Shown one piece after another: positions 55,940-64,000 of a stretch of 64,000 nt of DNA. This DNA comes from Rhodoplanes sp049284695 (lineage in GTDB: Bacteria; Pseudomonadota; Alphaproteobacteria; Rhizobiales; Xanthobacteraceae), in contig JBAPYK010000024.1 in assembly GCA_049284695.1 (NCBI GenBank), positions 1 through 64,000 on the forward strand, read 5' to 3'. The position numbers and the translations under genes are program-made. Numbering within the stretch: position 1 is the stretch's first letter; each line of letters starts with the position of its first letter. The notes below the pieces were generated by a model that saw nothing but the letters and a program-made list of their open reading frames with translations, was not told the DNA's origin and did no database searches.

Positions 55940-56510
55940 TGCCGTCGATGTGCTCGCGCCAGAGCCGCCGTCCGCCGATGCCGAGGACGACGGTGGCCGA
56001 AACGGCGATGCCCGCCTCGTGCGCGCGGTCGATCGCAGTCGCGATCGTGGCCGGCGTTGCGCCCTTGCGAATGCGGTTAAGGATGACGGCGGCGCCCGAT
56101 TCGATGCCGACATAGACAAGCGACAATTTTTTCGCCCGCAGGTCGCGCAATTCGGCGACCGACTTATGCGTCAGGTTGATCGGCGTCGCGTAACAGGAGA
56201 CGCGATCGAGCGCCGGAAACGTCGCTGCGAGCTTTTCGAGGATGGCGATCAGCGTGTCGGTGGGAAGCACCAACGCATCGCCGTCGGCGAGAAATATGCG
56301 CGAAGCGTCCGGCCATAGACGGGCCGATGTCTCGACGTCGGCGAAGACGTCGGGCAGCGGGCGCTCCCGAAACGTCTTCGTCTTGTACATCGAGCAGAAC
56401 GTGCAGTGGTTGAACGAGCAGCCGATCGTCGCCTGAATGATCAGGTTGTGGCCCTCGCTGGGCGGGCGATAGAGCGGTTCATCGTAATGCAGAATCGGAT
56501 AGGCTACCAT
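55608..56510 (-). CDS. Radical SAM protein
   Basis: A 300-residue [4Fe-4S] enzyme. The cluster motif is GCSFNHCTFCSMYK (Cys31, Cys36, Cys39; four residues between the first two Cys), a variant seen in a branch of small radical SAM proteins with the same MYK ending. GDGDALVLP-like ADGDALVLPTD, VGIESGA and KGAT further mark the SAM-binding barrel. The ATG at 56510 is chosen; a GTG 42 bp upstream is possible. The substrate is unknown. Its 3' end is duplicated at 53457. Confidence 0.88.
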   Translation of the reverse strand: MVAYPILHYDEPLYRPPSEGHNLIIQATIGCSFNHCTFCSMYKTKTFRERPLPDVFADVETSARLWPDASRIFLADGDALVLPTDTLIAILEKLAATFPALDRVSCYATPINLTHKSVAELRDLRAKKLSLVYVGIESGAAVILNRIRKGATPATIATAIDRAHEAGIAVSATVVLGIGGRRLWREHIDGTAAVVNRAPPDFLSTLQLRLNEDEVAEFVSRFERDGAPFEEQDDAGVLAEQERLLHRLDPPRPVVFRSNHASNCLPLAGTLPHDRERLLAFIAQARRGAPILRPEFMRGL

Positions 56511-56826
56511 GACGCTGTCGCCCGATTGAGCTATTCTTCCAGTATTCTGCACCAGGCCGCGATGCGCGCAACAAGAGCTTTTTGTGGCGCCGAGCGGTAC
56601 GAACGTAGGCCTCGCGTCGTGATCAGGTTTTATTGATCTGGCTCAAACGGGCATCCGCCGTTTTTTGGTTGCCTCGTGCGTCTCGTTTCCGGTCTTGTCT
56701 CAGCTCGAAGGATCAATCTCGAAGGATCAATCGGGCTGGGGACTAAGCCAAGAGCCGGCGTTGCAGCCGGGCAGCACAGAGCCGACCAATTCGGCTCTCT
56801 TCCGATAACCGACGAAGGAGCTCCGC
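56511..56826. other. Divergent intergenic region
   Basis: About 316 bp between the radical SAM gene and the small plus-strand gene at 56827. It includes the 14-bp tandem repeat at 56704. Promoters for both genes are expected; no gene is seen. Confidence 0.35.
56704..56731 (+). repeat. 14-bp tandem repeat
   Basis: The unit CTCGAAGGATCAAT occurs twice without a gap about 95 bp before the small gene at 56827. It could be a pair of regulator sites or a replication slip. Confidence 0.7.
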
Positions 56827-57045
56827 ATGTACAGGGTCTACAGCGCACCGTCCGGGGGGCAGCAAGTTTCGCCCATGGAGAAAGAACGTCTTCTGTACAA
56901 AGAGGTCGGCACGATGGACGAAGCGATCAGCTGGGCCGCGCATATGAGCAAGACCGGCCACGCTGTCGTGTCGATTGAAAGCGATGACGGCACGCAGCTG
57001 ACGGCAAGCGAGATCGCGAGCGCCTTGCGTCGGCACGCCGGCTGA
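56827..57045 (+). CDS. Small conserved hypothetical protein
   Basis: A 72-residue protein, MYRVYSAPSGGQQVSPMEKE onward, with an amphipathic helix (TMDEAISWAAHMSKTG), a beta strand (HAVVSIESDDG) and a final helix. The strong GAAGGAGCTCCGC ahead of the ATG supports translation. I know no function for this type. Confidence 0.75.
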   Translation: MYRVYSAPSGGQQVSPMEKERLLYKEVGTMDEAISWAAHMSKTGHAVVSIESDDGTQLTASEIASALRRHAG

Positions 57046-57057
57046 GGGGACTTAGAG

Positions 57058-57155
57058 CGAACGCCATTCCGGCGGAACTGGAATTCGTTCTCGCCGTCTT
57101 TGAATTAACGCATATTTCTGCGGCGAAGCGGTTCTTGCTTCGCCGGAAAGTGCTC
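57058..57155. repeat. Dispersed two-hairpin repeat, copy C
   Basis: The left palindrome (CATTCCGGCGGAACTGGAATT) is shortened in its details and the right one is weaker (GCATATTTC with GGAAAGTGC), but the inner GGCGAA/TTCGCC pair and the order match copies A and B. It begins 13 bp after the small gene's stop and may end its transcript. Confidence 0.65.
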
Positions 57156-57282
57156 GCGCGCCCGCCATGGAAACTTCGCCACCATGGGGACGCATCAATG
57201 GTCCCCAAAATGGGGCGTGCGCGCTCGCGGCCATGATCAACGCGCCATTCCGTCGCGCGTGCGAGAAGAATGGGTGCACGCG

Positions 57283-58308
57283 TCACAGAAACATCTCGAC
57301 CAGATCGATGGTGGAGCCGCGGCCGACCTGATCGACATTCTGCGCGAGCCACTGCTTCGCTGTTTCGCGTCCTTCCTGGCGCAGCCGGCTTAACAGCCCC
57401 CAATCCGGGTGCACTTGGGTCGCCGCGCCGAACTGCGCCATCACGCGATCATCGCCGATCAAGTGCATGAACATGCGGCGGTGCTTGTTCTCGTCGAGCT
57501 CGTGATCGTCGATCAGTTTGGTCGTGAACGCGACTGCGCGCATTTCACGCATCAGCGAGGAATTGAAGCTGATTTCATTGATCCTGTGCACCAGGTCCGC
57601 CGCGGTGCGCGGCAGCTCGCTGCGCATGATCGGACTGACCTGGACGATGACGATGTCTTTGGGTCCCTGCCGGTAGATGAGCGGGTAGAGCGCCGGATTA
57701 CCCAAATAGCCGCCGTCCCAATAATATTCGCCGTCGATTTCCACGGCTTGGAAATAAGGCGGCAGACAGGCGGAAGCGAGCACGGCATCAACCGTAATGG
57801 AGGGCGTTTCAAACACCTTGATCTTGCCCGTGCGGACATTGGTGGCGTTGAGGAACAGGTGGATCGCATGCGGCGGTTCGTTCAGACGCTTGAAGTCGAC
57901 GACCTTGAGCAGCAAGTCCTTGAGCGGGTTGAATTTGAGCGGATTCAGGAGATTCGGCGGAACGATATGCGTCACCGCATGGATCGCCGCGTGCGACGGA
58001 TGATATTCGGGCGGCAGGCCGAACGCCTGCGCCAAGCGGTCGAAGGGCGACCAGGCGAGACCGAACAGCCGCTCCATTCGCGATACGGCACGCCAGAATT
58101 CCTCGAGCTTGTCGCGGGCGGCCTTGGGCCCGCCCATCATCATGCCGTAGGCGACGACGACGGCGTTCATCGCGCCGGCGCTCGTCGCGCTGATCGCATC
58201 GATCGACAGCCGGCCATCCTCCAGCAATTCATCGAGCACGCCCCAGACGAATGCGCCATGGGCGCCGCCGCCCTGCAGTGCGAGATTCACTTTTTTCGGC
58301 GAGGTCAC
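57283..58308 (-). CDS. Patatin-like phospholipase
   Basis: A 341-residue lipolytic enzyme of the RssA/patatin type. The oxyanion loop is GGGAHG (13–18), the nucleophile Ser43 lies in SATSAG, and the Asp of the dyad is in the DGGYLGNP motif. The nucleophile elbow is A-T-S-A-G, with Ala at the first position instead of the usual Gly. No signal peptide is seen, so it is cytoplasmic. A GTG start behind GGAGGGACC is used. It probably acts on phospholipids or lipid storage; the true substrate is unknown. Confidence 0.88.
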   Translation of the reverse strand: MTSPKKVNLALQGGGAHGAFVWGVLDELLEDGRLSIDAISATSAGAMNAVVVAYGMMMGGPKAARDKLEEFWRAVSRMERLFGLAWSPFDRLAQAFGLPPEYHPSHAAIHAVTHIVPPNLLNPLKFNPLKDLLLKVVDFKRLNEPPHAIHLFLNATNVRTGKIKVFETPSITVDAVLASACLPPYFQAVEIDGEYYWDGGYLGNPALYPLIYRQGPKDIVIVQVSPIMRSELPRTAADLVHRINEISFNSSLMREMRAVAFTTKLIDDHELDENKHRRMFMHLIGDDRVMAQFGAATQVHPDWGLLSRLRQEGRETAKQWLAQNVDQVGRGSTIDLVEMFL

Positions 58309-58471
58309 GGTCCCTCCGCTCGCTTCAGTTCAAAATTCCGTGCAATGACCAATCCTGATGAGGGAACTGCGACACTAATCGATGCTCCAGCCAGGCGCCT
58401 GTCTGGCTGATCTAGATCAAATGCGACAACTGTTCGTAAGAGGAAATGCTCGTCTCTCGAAAGATATCGCG

Positions 58472-59146
58472 ATGCGAAGCTTTCTGTCGGTGGCCCTCGG
58501 GGTCGTAGGATCACTGGGTTTCACGGCGTCGGCCCTGGCTCAGGCGCCGGTCGCCGTCGTCGAGGAGGTGACGGGTAAGCCCTCCGGCGTCGAGTTCATG
58601 GACTATGTCCTGCCCGGAAAGGTGATCAAGCTCGGGCCGAAGGACTCGATCGTGCTCGGATACATGAAATCATGCTGGCGTGAAACGATCACCGGCGGCG
58701 CCGTGCTGGTCGGCGCCGAGCAAAGCATGGTCCATGAGGGCGAGATCGAACGCGTCAAAGTCGATTGCGACGGGACCGGCCAGCACGTCGCCGATCAGGA
58801 TACGCGAGAGAGCGCCGCCACAGTCTTTCGCGGCATGGTGAATTCGCGCGCGGCAACCTTGCCGCAGGTGACGATTTACGGCCTATCGCCGATCTTAGAA
58901 GTCAAAGGTCCTGGGAGGCTGGTGATCGAGCGCCTGGATAAAGAAGGCGAGCGGCGCGAATTGATGGTCGGGAAAAAATTGCTCCTACGCGACAGGTTCT
59001 ACGATTTTGCCAAGGCTGGGGAAAGGTTGACCCCCGGCGCAAGTTACCTGGCGCGTCTCGGAGAGCAGGAGATCATCTTCAACGTCGATCCCGCGGCCAA
59101 GCCCGGTGCAACGCCGGTGATCGGCCGGCTCGTTCGTCTCGAATAA
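58472..59146 (+). CDS. Exported hypothetical protein
   Basis: A 224-residue protein with a signal peptide (MRSFLSVALGVVGSLGFTAS, cleavage after ALAQ). The mature part begins VAVVEEVTGKPSGVEFMDYV and is rich in beta strands (VIKLGPKDSIVLGYM), with two Cys (KSCWRE, KVDCDG). The layout faintly recalls FecR-type periplasmic domains but no firm match is claimed. The ATG at 58472 gives a proper signal; a longer frame from 58382 does not. Confidence 0.7.
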   Translation: MRSFLSVALGVVGSLGFTASALAQAPVAVVEEVTGKPSGVEFMDYVLPGKVIKLGPKDSIVLGYMKSCWRETITGGAVLVGAEQSMVHEGEIERVKVDCDGTGQHVADQDTRESAATVFRGMVNSRAATLPQVTIYGLSPILEVKGPGRLVIERLDKEGERRELMVGKKLLLRDRFYDFAKAGERLTPGASYLARLGEQEIIFNVDPAAKPGATPVIGRLVRLE

Positions 59147-59368
59147 CACTTATCCGGTCGCCACGCCGTATCGCGTATCAGCGGGCTGCGCAGGCGCGAA
59201 GCGCTTGCGGCCCTTGTGATTCGCCTCTGGTGTCCGGGATGGTGTTCGCATCGCCAGTTCTCGACATCGCTCACGGCCTCTCCATCGCCCCCGGTCCGGC
59301 TTTTCCATTCATTTCCTTCAATCTTTGCCGTCGCCGCTTGCACGGCTTGCATTGCTCGTATTAGTTGT

Positions 59369-59385
59369 CGTATTGTAATAATACG
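59369..59385. promoter_or_regulatory. Small inverted repeat before the GH13 operon
   Basis: Arms CGTATT and AATACG flank GTAAT, 44 bp ahead of the GH13 start, in a short AT-rich patch; a further CGTATT lies at 59357. It is a candidate operator or part of the promoter of the downstream operon. Confidence 0.4.
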
Positions 59386-59428
59386 CGTTTAAATACACAG
59401 AGCTCGACGGCACGCGGGGAGGTGGCCC

Positions 59429-61885
59429 ATGGCGCAGCTCAGGGTGCGGCTCGAATGGCTCACCGGCCTGAGGCGACCGATATTCCGTAATGTGCGCCTG
59501 ATGGGCAGCTGGGACGGCGACGGGCGCTACTCCCATCAGTGGCGCACGGCCGCCATGCAGGAGTTCACCGCTCCCGACGGGTGTCCTGCCTGGCGCGCCG
59601 ACATTTTGCTCGACGAAGCGCAGCGCGGGTGGACGTTCCACTGGGGCGTGGTTGTCGACTCCCCGCAACAGAACAATCTTTGGGGCATTCCGACCGAATC
59701 GGCCGATCCGAACGCGCGCACGCAGCACTGCAGCTTTGCGCTCCGCGACGCCGGGCAGGCCGAGCGCTATTGGCTCACCCATTGCCGGCGGCTGGGCGCC
59801 AACAAGCTGTGGCGCGAGGGAACGGAAAAACCGGCGCTGTGCTTTTCCGTGTGGGCGCCGAACGCCCAGCAGGTCGATGCCGTCATCGGCGAGCCGGTCT
59901 CCGGCTATATCTGGAGCGACGGCCGCGGGGTGAAGCACGCGTTCAAGCTTGCCAAGGGCGACGACGGCGTCTGGTCAAGCGATCCCGCCGATCCCGCGCT
60001 CGCCGATTTTTCCGGCTGGGATCACCAGCTCTACATGTTCCGCATCCGGAAGGACGATCACACCGAACAGCATCCCAGCATCGCCTATCGCACCGATCTC
60101 TACTCGCGGTGCCAAGTCGGGAGCGGGCGCAAGAAGCCTGAAGCCCCGCGGGAGGGCGAGCCGCCCTGGAATGGCACGCGTCAGGACCTGGACGGGACCA
60201 AAGGCTGCTCGGTCGTCATCGACCCGGAGACGGTGACGAAGAATCTCGACGACGAGAACTTCCCGCCGGCGCAGTGGGACAGCGAGGAGGAGTTCTGGGC
60301 GAACGAATATGATCCGCTGCGCCCGGTGCCGGACCGACACGAGGACCTCATCATCTACGAGATGCATGTCGGCGGCCTCGGCGCCGGCCTGCGCGACGCC
60401 AACGGCAACCCGCTCCCCGGCACGTTCAAAGACGCGGTCGCTTTGCTCGATCACTTGGTCGAGCTTGGCGTCAACGCGGTCGAACTGATGCCAATGTCGG
60501 AGGCGGAGGGGTGGACCTGGGGCTACGGCACGTCACACTATTTCGCGACCGAGTATTCCGGCGGAGGCCGCGACCAATTCAAGCATTTCGTGCGCGCGTG
60601 CCACCAGCGCGGCATCGCTGTGCTGCTCGACGTCGTCTACAACCATTTCGTCCACGACGCCGAGCGCGCGGAGTGGATGGTCGACACCAACACCCATCAC
60701 AAGAACATCTACTACTGGTATCAGGGGCAAGAGTCCGACTGGCCGCATCCGGACGGCGGCTATCTCGACAACGGATCGACCGGCTGGTTGCCGAACTTTC
60801 GCAGCGAGTTCGTGCGGAAAATGTTCATCGGCAGCGCGGCGATGCTCCTGACCGAATTCCATCTCGACGGCTTCCGCGTCGATCTCACCCAGGCCTTTCA
60901 TCGCGACAACGTCATCCACGCCAATGGCGCGCCCTGCGCCGACGGCAATCTCATGGGCGCCAAGTTTCTGCGCGAATGGGTGCGCACGCTGCGGCTGATC
61001 AAGCCATCGGTGATGCTGAGCGCCGAAGATCACACCGGCTGGTCCGCGATCACCCAGCCGCAGGAAACCGGCGGCATCGGCTTCGACGCCATCTGGTGGG
61101 CGGAGTGGTATCACCACGTAATCGGCGACTCGCAGAACGACTCGCATAATGCGCGCCTGCTTTATGTCGCGGGCTTCGGCGGCAATGACGTGCTGGCGAT
61201 GTCCTATGTCGCCGGCGCGCTGCAAGCGACGCCCGGCCGCGTCATCTATCACGAATCCCACGACCAGGCGGGCAACGCTTCCTATCGCGTCGGGGATTAC
61301 GAGGTCCATTCCGCGCGCACGATCCAGACCGCGGTCAACTGGAACCTCAACGGCAATCGCTATTGGGCCGAGGCGCGCTGCCGGGTCGTATGCGGCCTGA
61401 CGCTGCTCGCCGCCGGCATCCCGATGTTTTTCATGGGCGAGGAGGTCGGGGCGAAGGAGCCGTATCGCTACAATGATTGGCTCGATCATCGCGAGGACTT
61501 TCAGGCGTTGCGGGCGACCACCGGCGCCAAGCTGTTCGCCTTCTATCGCGACATCATCCGCCTGCGCCGGCGCTACGCCGCGCTGAAATCGCCGCATGTC
61601 GAAGTGCTGCACGTCCATGACGCCAACCGCGTGCTCGCGTTCCGCCGTTGGCTCGGCGATGCGGAATTCGTCGTGCTTGCGAGCCTGAATAACGCCGCGT
61701 TCGCCGATGGCTACTGGCTCTCGCATCCCGCGCTGCGCGACGGCGCGTTTGTCGAGGTGCTCAACAGCGACGCCGACCTCTATGGCGGGCTCGGCGTGAC
61801 CAACGGCGGAACCCTGACGTCGCACGGCGGCGCCTTCAATGCGCGACTGCCCGCGAACGGCATAGCCGTCTTCCAGCGCGTCTGA
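59429..61885 (+). CDS. GH13 alpha-glucan-acting enzyme, branching-enzyme-like
   Basis: An 818-residue enzyme with an N-terminal beta domain (PIFRNVRLMGSWDGDGRY), a second CBM48-like domain (LCFSVWAPNAQQVDAVIG), the GH13 barrel and a C-terminal domain. The catalytic residues are the nucleophile Asp485 (DGFRVDLTQ), Glu533 (LSAEDHTGW) and Asp612 (HESHDQAGN). It is longer than GlgB and is not its close copy; the reaction (branching, debranching or transfer) is open. The ATG follows GGGGAGG. It starts a plus-strand operon with three small genes. Confidence 0.9.
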   Translation: MAQLRVRLEWLTGLRRPIFRNVRLMGSWDGDGRYSHQWRTAAMQEFTAPDGCPAWRADILLDEAQRGWTFHWGVVVDSPQQNNLWGIPTESADPNARTQHCSFALRDAGQAERYWLTHCRRLGANKLWREGTEKPALCFSVWAPNAQQVDAVIGEPVSGYIWSDGRGVKHAFKLAKGDDGVWSSDPADPALADFSGWDHQLYMFRIRKDDHTEQHPSIAYRTDLYSRCQVGSGRKKPEAPREGEPPWNGTRQDLDGTKGCSVVIDPETVTKNLDDENFPPAQWDSEEEFWANEYDPLRPVPDRHEDLIIYEMHVGGLGAGLRDANGNPLPGTFKDAVALLDHLVELGVNAVELMPMSEAEGWTWGYGTSHYFATEYSGGGRDQFKHFVRACHQRGIAVLLDVVYNHFVHDAERAEWMVDTNTHHKNIYYWYQGQESDWPHPDGGYLDNGSTGWLPNFRSEFVRKMFIGSAAMLLTEFHLDGFRVDLTQAFHRDNVIHANGAPCADGNLMGAKFLREWVRTLRLIKPSVMLSAEDHTGWSAITQPQETGGIGFDAIWWAEWYHHVIGDSQNDSHNARLLYVAGFGGNDVLAMSYVAGALQATPGRVIYHESHDQAGNASYRVGDYEVHSARTIQTAVNWNLNGNRYWAEARCRVVCGLTLLAAGIPMFFMGEEVGAKEPYRYNDWLDHREDFQALRATTGAKLFAFYRDIIRLRRRYAALKSPHVEVLHVHDANRVLAFRRWLGDAEFVVLASLNNAAFADGYWLSHPALRDGAFVEVLNSDADLYGGLGVTNGGTLTSHGGAFNARLPANGIAVFQRV

Positions 61886-61899
61886 GCACGGAGCCGACG

Positions 61900-62589
61900 A
61901 TGATTCATCAATTCATCTTCGCCGGCCCGAGGCCAGGCCTCGCCGACGACGCCTTCACGAGCTACTGGATCAATTTTCATGCCGTGGATTACGCAGCAAA
62001 GATTCCGCAGATAACGCAGTACCTCGTCGCCGCGCGTCTGCCGGTGAAAACCGCGCGGGACGTCCCGTGGTTCTATCAGGGCGTCGCCGAGATTTGGCTC
62101 GCCGACGAGGCGGCGCAGCTTGCGTCGCTGCAGTCGCCCGAATTTCTGCAAGGCGCGCGGCTCGACGAACCGCGCTGGGCGGCGTTCTGGCGCACGCTGG
62201 TGCTCGACACCAGTCCGCACGTATTCAAGGACGGCGGCGGGCAATCGCCGCCGGAATACGCCAAGCTTTACGTGCTCCTGAAACGACGGCCGGAGCTTGC
62301 GCTCGCAGCATTCCGGCAAAAGTTGATCGATGACCGCGCCGGAATCGCGGCGCGGTTCGGACTCAACCACCATCGGGTCGGCTTTTCGCGCGACCCGCTC
62401 TACGGATTCGGCGAGCCTCCCTTCGATGCGGTCGAGCTTCTGGCGGTGCGCGACCTCACGCTGCTCGAGACGCTGCTCGCCGACCGCAGCTTTTCCGGAT
62501 CGCTCACGGCGCGACCCTATGTGCACGAGACCTACGCCTACAATTTCGTCGCGCGCGAGCACTGGATCATTCCACCGGGCGGGCGGTGA
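61900..62589 (+). CDS. EthD-domain (dimeric alpha/beta barrel) protein
   Basis: A 229-residue protein that seems to hold two ferredoxin-like halves. The first opens MIHQFIFAGPRPGLADDAFT and includes WINFHAVDYAAKIPQI, typical of EthD proteins; the second begins at about 125 (YAKLYVLLKRRPELALAAFR). The fold is used by oxygenases and isomerases of aromatic compounds, and by proteins of unknown role. It starts 14 bp after the GH13 gene, so it shares its mRNA. Confidence 0.8.
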   Translation: MIHQFIFAGPRPGLADDAFTSYWINFHAVDYAAKIPQITQYLVAARLPVKTARDVPWFYQGVAEIWLADEAAQLASLQSPEFLQGARLDEPRWAAFWRTLVLDTSPHVFKDGGGQSPPEYAKLYVLLKRRPELALAAFRQKLIDDRAGIAARFGLNHHRVGFSRDPLYGFGEPPFDAVELLAVRDLTLLETLLADRSFSGSLTARPYVHETYAYNFVAREHWIIPPGGR

Positions 62590-62614
62590 CGCGCGCGAAA
62601 GGGAGGAAAACGCG

Positions 62615-63379
62615 ATGCTGTTCTATGTGCAGATGCGGTGGAACTATCAGGGGCGGATTTCGCAAGACCAGCTCTGGGATCTCGAAGCGCTCGAAGGCGT
62701 GCACGGCGTGGAAGGCATTCGTGCGGGCTTCGTGCAACTCTACAAGGTGGTCTCGCAGCACCGGATCATCGCGATCGTCAACGCCGATACCTTGGAAAAC
62801 CTCGATCGCAATTCCATGGGCTGGCTGCCCATGCGGGAATTCCTCGAGTTCGAGCAGGTGTGGGCGCTGCGCGCCTACGAGGGCTTCCTCGAAGACGTGA
62901 AGGCGAAGTTTCCCCCGCGCGAACAGCTCGCGGCGCTGCCGGCGAGCCCGCAACCGTCCAATCCCGCCGATACGCGCGAAATCGCCACGAGCTGGTTCAG
63001 GAACCTCGAACAAGGCAAGTTCGACGATGCCCTCAAGCTCGTCGATCCGGACGTGGTGTGGGACAACATCCCGCCGGTGCCCGGCGTGAGCGACCTTGCG
63101 CCGTGGCTCGGCTCCTATCGCGGCTTGCCGGCGGTCCTGCGCAGCTTCGACGTTTGGTCAGCGCATTCCCGCATGCTGGCCTTCAGGCCTTTGGGCGAGC
63201 CGATGATCGACGGCGACCGCGCGATGTGCGTCGTGCACGAGCACGCGCAGTGCATCGCCAACCAGAACGAATACGATCTTTACGTCGCAACCTTCCTGCG
63301 CGTGCGCAACCGGCTGATTGTCGAGTGGCGGGTGTTCTGGGACATCTCCCCGCTTGTCCGCGCCTATCGCAATCTTTGA
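62615..63379 (+). CDS. Muconolactone isomerase-like / SnoaL-like fusion
   Basis: A 254-residue two-domain protein. Residues about 1–95 (MLFYVQMRWNYQGRISQDQL, NADTLENLDRNSMGWLPM) resemble muconolactone isomerase; residues about 120–254 (ATSWFRNLEQGKFDDALKLV, then VHEHAQCIANQNEYDLYV) form a SnoaL/NTF2-like domain. The ATG at 62615 has AAAGGGAGGAAAACGCG before it, which rejects the longer frame. It lies 25 bp after the EthD gene. Both domains are small cones that bind hydrophobic ligands; the joint role is unknown. Confidence 0.82.
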   Translation: MLFYVQMRWNYQGRISQDQLWDLEALEGVHGVEGIRAGFVQLYKVVSQHRIIAIVNADTLENLDRNSMGWLPMREFLEFEQVWALRAYEGFLEDVKAKFPPREQLAALPASPQPSNPADTREIATSWFRNLEQGKFDDALKLVDPDVVWDNIPPVPGVSDLAPWLGSYRGLPAVLRSFDVWSAHSRMLAFRPLGEPMIDGDRAMCVVHEHAQCIANQNEYDLYVATFLRVRNRLIVEWRVFWDISPLVRAYRNL

Positions 63380-63389
63380 CGGGACGGCC

Positions 63390-64000
63390 ATGAACGCGCG
63401 CCGCACCGATCCCGCCGCCGACCTCGTTCAAGCCGTTCGCCTCGGCTCGGTGGCTGCGACACGCCGGGCGCTCGCTGCCAAGTCGAATCCAAATAGGCTC
63501 GATCCGGCCACCGGCTTGACACCGCTAATGTTCGCCGCGGGTGCGGGAGCGCTGGACATCGTGCGCCTCCTGTTCGAGGCGGGCGCTCTTGTCAATGTCA
63601 TCGACCGCGACGCGGGCGCGTCGGCGCTTCACAAAGCGTGCCAGGGCGGGCATCTCGAGGTCGTCAAGCTGCTGATCGAGGCGGGCGCGCATATCGATCT
63701 GCAAGCGACGACAACGGGGCACACGCCGCTGGTCGAAGCGATCTGGTTCAAGTCCGACGACATCGTCGCCTATCTCATCGACCGCAACGCGCGGATCGAA
63801 CTGAACACTTACTACGGCTTCACCATCGACGATCACATCAACTACGCGGTCACGGTCAGCCAGGGACAGGAGGATCAGCGCAAGCTCGCCCGCATCAAGG
63901 AGCTGGTCGCGCAAAGGCGCGCACGGGACGCGCGGGCGCGCAACGCCGCGACTCTGATCACCGCAGTGCAGAACAAAAGCCTGGACGATCTGACCGGCGC
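63390..64000 (+). CDS. Ankyrin-repeat protein (partial)
   Basis: The frame starts at an ATG 10 bp after the previous stop and runs off the window with 203 codons read. Three ankyrin repeats are clear: TGLTPLMFAAGAGALDIVRL (about 43–75), ASALHKACQGGHLEVVKLLI and HTPLVEAIWFKSDDIVAYLI. A charged stretch (QRRARDARARNAA) follows and then a new LITAVQNKSLDDL start, so further repeats are expected. It should be a cytoplasmic protein-binding scaffold, in one operon with the GH13 gene. Confidence 0.85.
   Translation, partial: MNARRTDPAADLVQAVRLGSVAATRRALAAKSNPNRLDPATGLTPLMFAAGAGALDIVRLLFEAGALVNVIDRDAGASALHKACQGGHLEVVKLLIEAGAHIDLQATTTGHTPLVEAIWFKSDDIVAYLIDRNARIELNTYYGFTIDDHINYAVTVSQGQEDQRKLARIKELVAQRRARDARARNAATLITAVQNKSLDDLTG

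Noticed and set aside
61900..62562. 260-codon minus-strand frame opposite the EthD gene
   Set aside because: The plus strand has coding spacing within the operon and a recognisable EthD opening.

Overview
The window reads as chromosomal DNA of an alphaproteobacterium of the order Hyphomicrobiales, most like the Bradyrhizobium/Nitrobacteraceae–Xanthobacteraceae group. The basis is high GC, homospermidine synthase, a Tol operon whose TolB carries a twin-arginine-like signal, an acetoacetyl-CoA reductase of the PHB pathway, many tiny conserved proteins of a rhizobial type, and a two-hairpin intergenic repeat of a kind I recall as frequent in Bradyrhizobium-like genomes. This placement is inference; there is no rRNA here to confirm it. 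I saw no convincing tRNA, rRNA or CRISPR array.

Layout. 0–9 kb: a DUF4403 protein, a broken IS481 transposase joined to integrase-like debris, a Crp/Fnr regulator, a NarL-type regulator without its phospho-acceptor Asp, rhlE–infA, and a CtpA-type S41 protease. 9–13 kb: a fatty acid desaturase, a cold-shock protein with a clear terminator, and a run of very small conserved proteins. 13–16 kb: glycogen branching enzyme and a small exported protein. 16–27 kb: a compact ureide-type island made of a dipeptide-class ABC transporter (binding protein, two permeases, a fused double ATPase), AtzG/AtzE/AtzH(HpxZ)-like proteins and a GntR/FCD regulator, with allophanate hydrolase AtzF converging on it. 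The genes overlap or nearly touch, an AT-rich palindromic region lies in front, and a hairpin sits between the binding protein and the first permease.

27–36 kb is looser: a small membrane protein, a second Asp-less NarL-type regulator, phaB without phaA or phaC, a polysaccharide deacetylase with a family 2 glycosyltransferase, a secreted Kazal-domain protein, a CHRD protein and a GNAT acetyltransferase. 36–42 kb is a minus-strand operon of a GH63/MGH1-like glycosidase, an SDR dehydrogenase, an aquaporin and a GMC oxidoreductase. 42–46 kb is a polyamine group: ornithine/lysine-type decarboxylase, GNAT, homospermidine synthase and a VanX-like D,D-dipeptidase. 46–51.5 kb holds palindromic repeats and tolQ-tolR-tolA-tolB, with no pal next to tolB.

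51.8–57 kb: a polytopic membrane protein, then a radical SAM gene whose last ~330 bp is duplicated, the two copies flanking a lower-GC gene for a DUF1906–SH3–DUF2272 protein. This looks like an inserted cassette that regenerated the 3' end of its target. 57–64 kb: a patatin-like phospholipase, an exported protein, and an operon of an 818-residue GH13 enzyme, an EthD-type protein, a muconolactone isomerase-like/SnoaL-like fusion and an ankyrin-repeat protein cut off by the window end.

The observations most worth following are the repeat-flanked DUF1906–SH3–DUF2272 gene, the glycosidase–aquaporin–oxidoreductase operon, the GH13–EthD–SnoaL–ankyrin operon, the ureide island and the paired Asp-less regulators.
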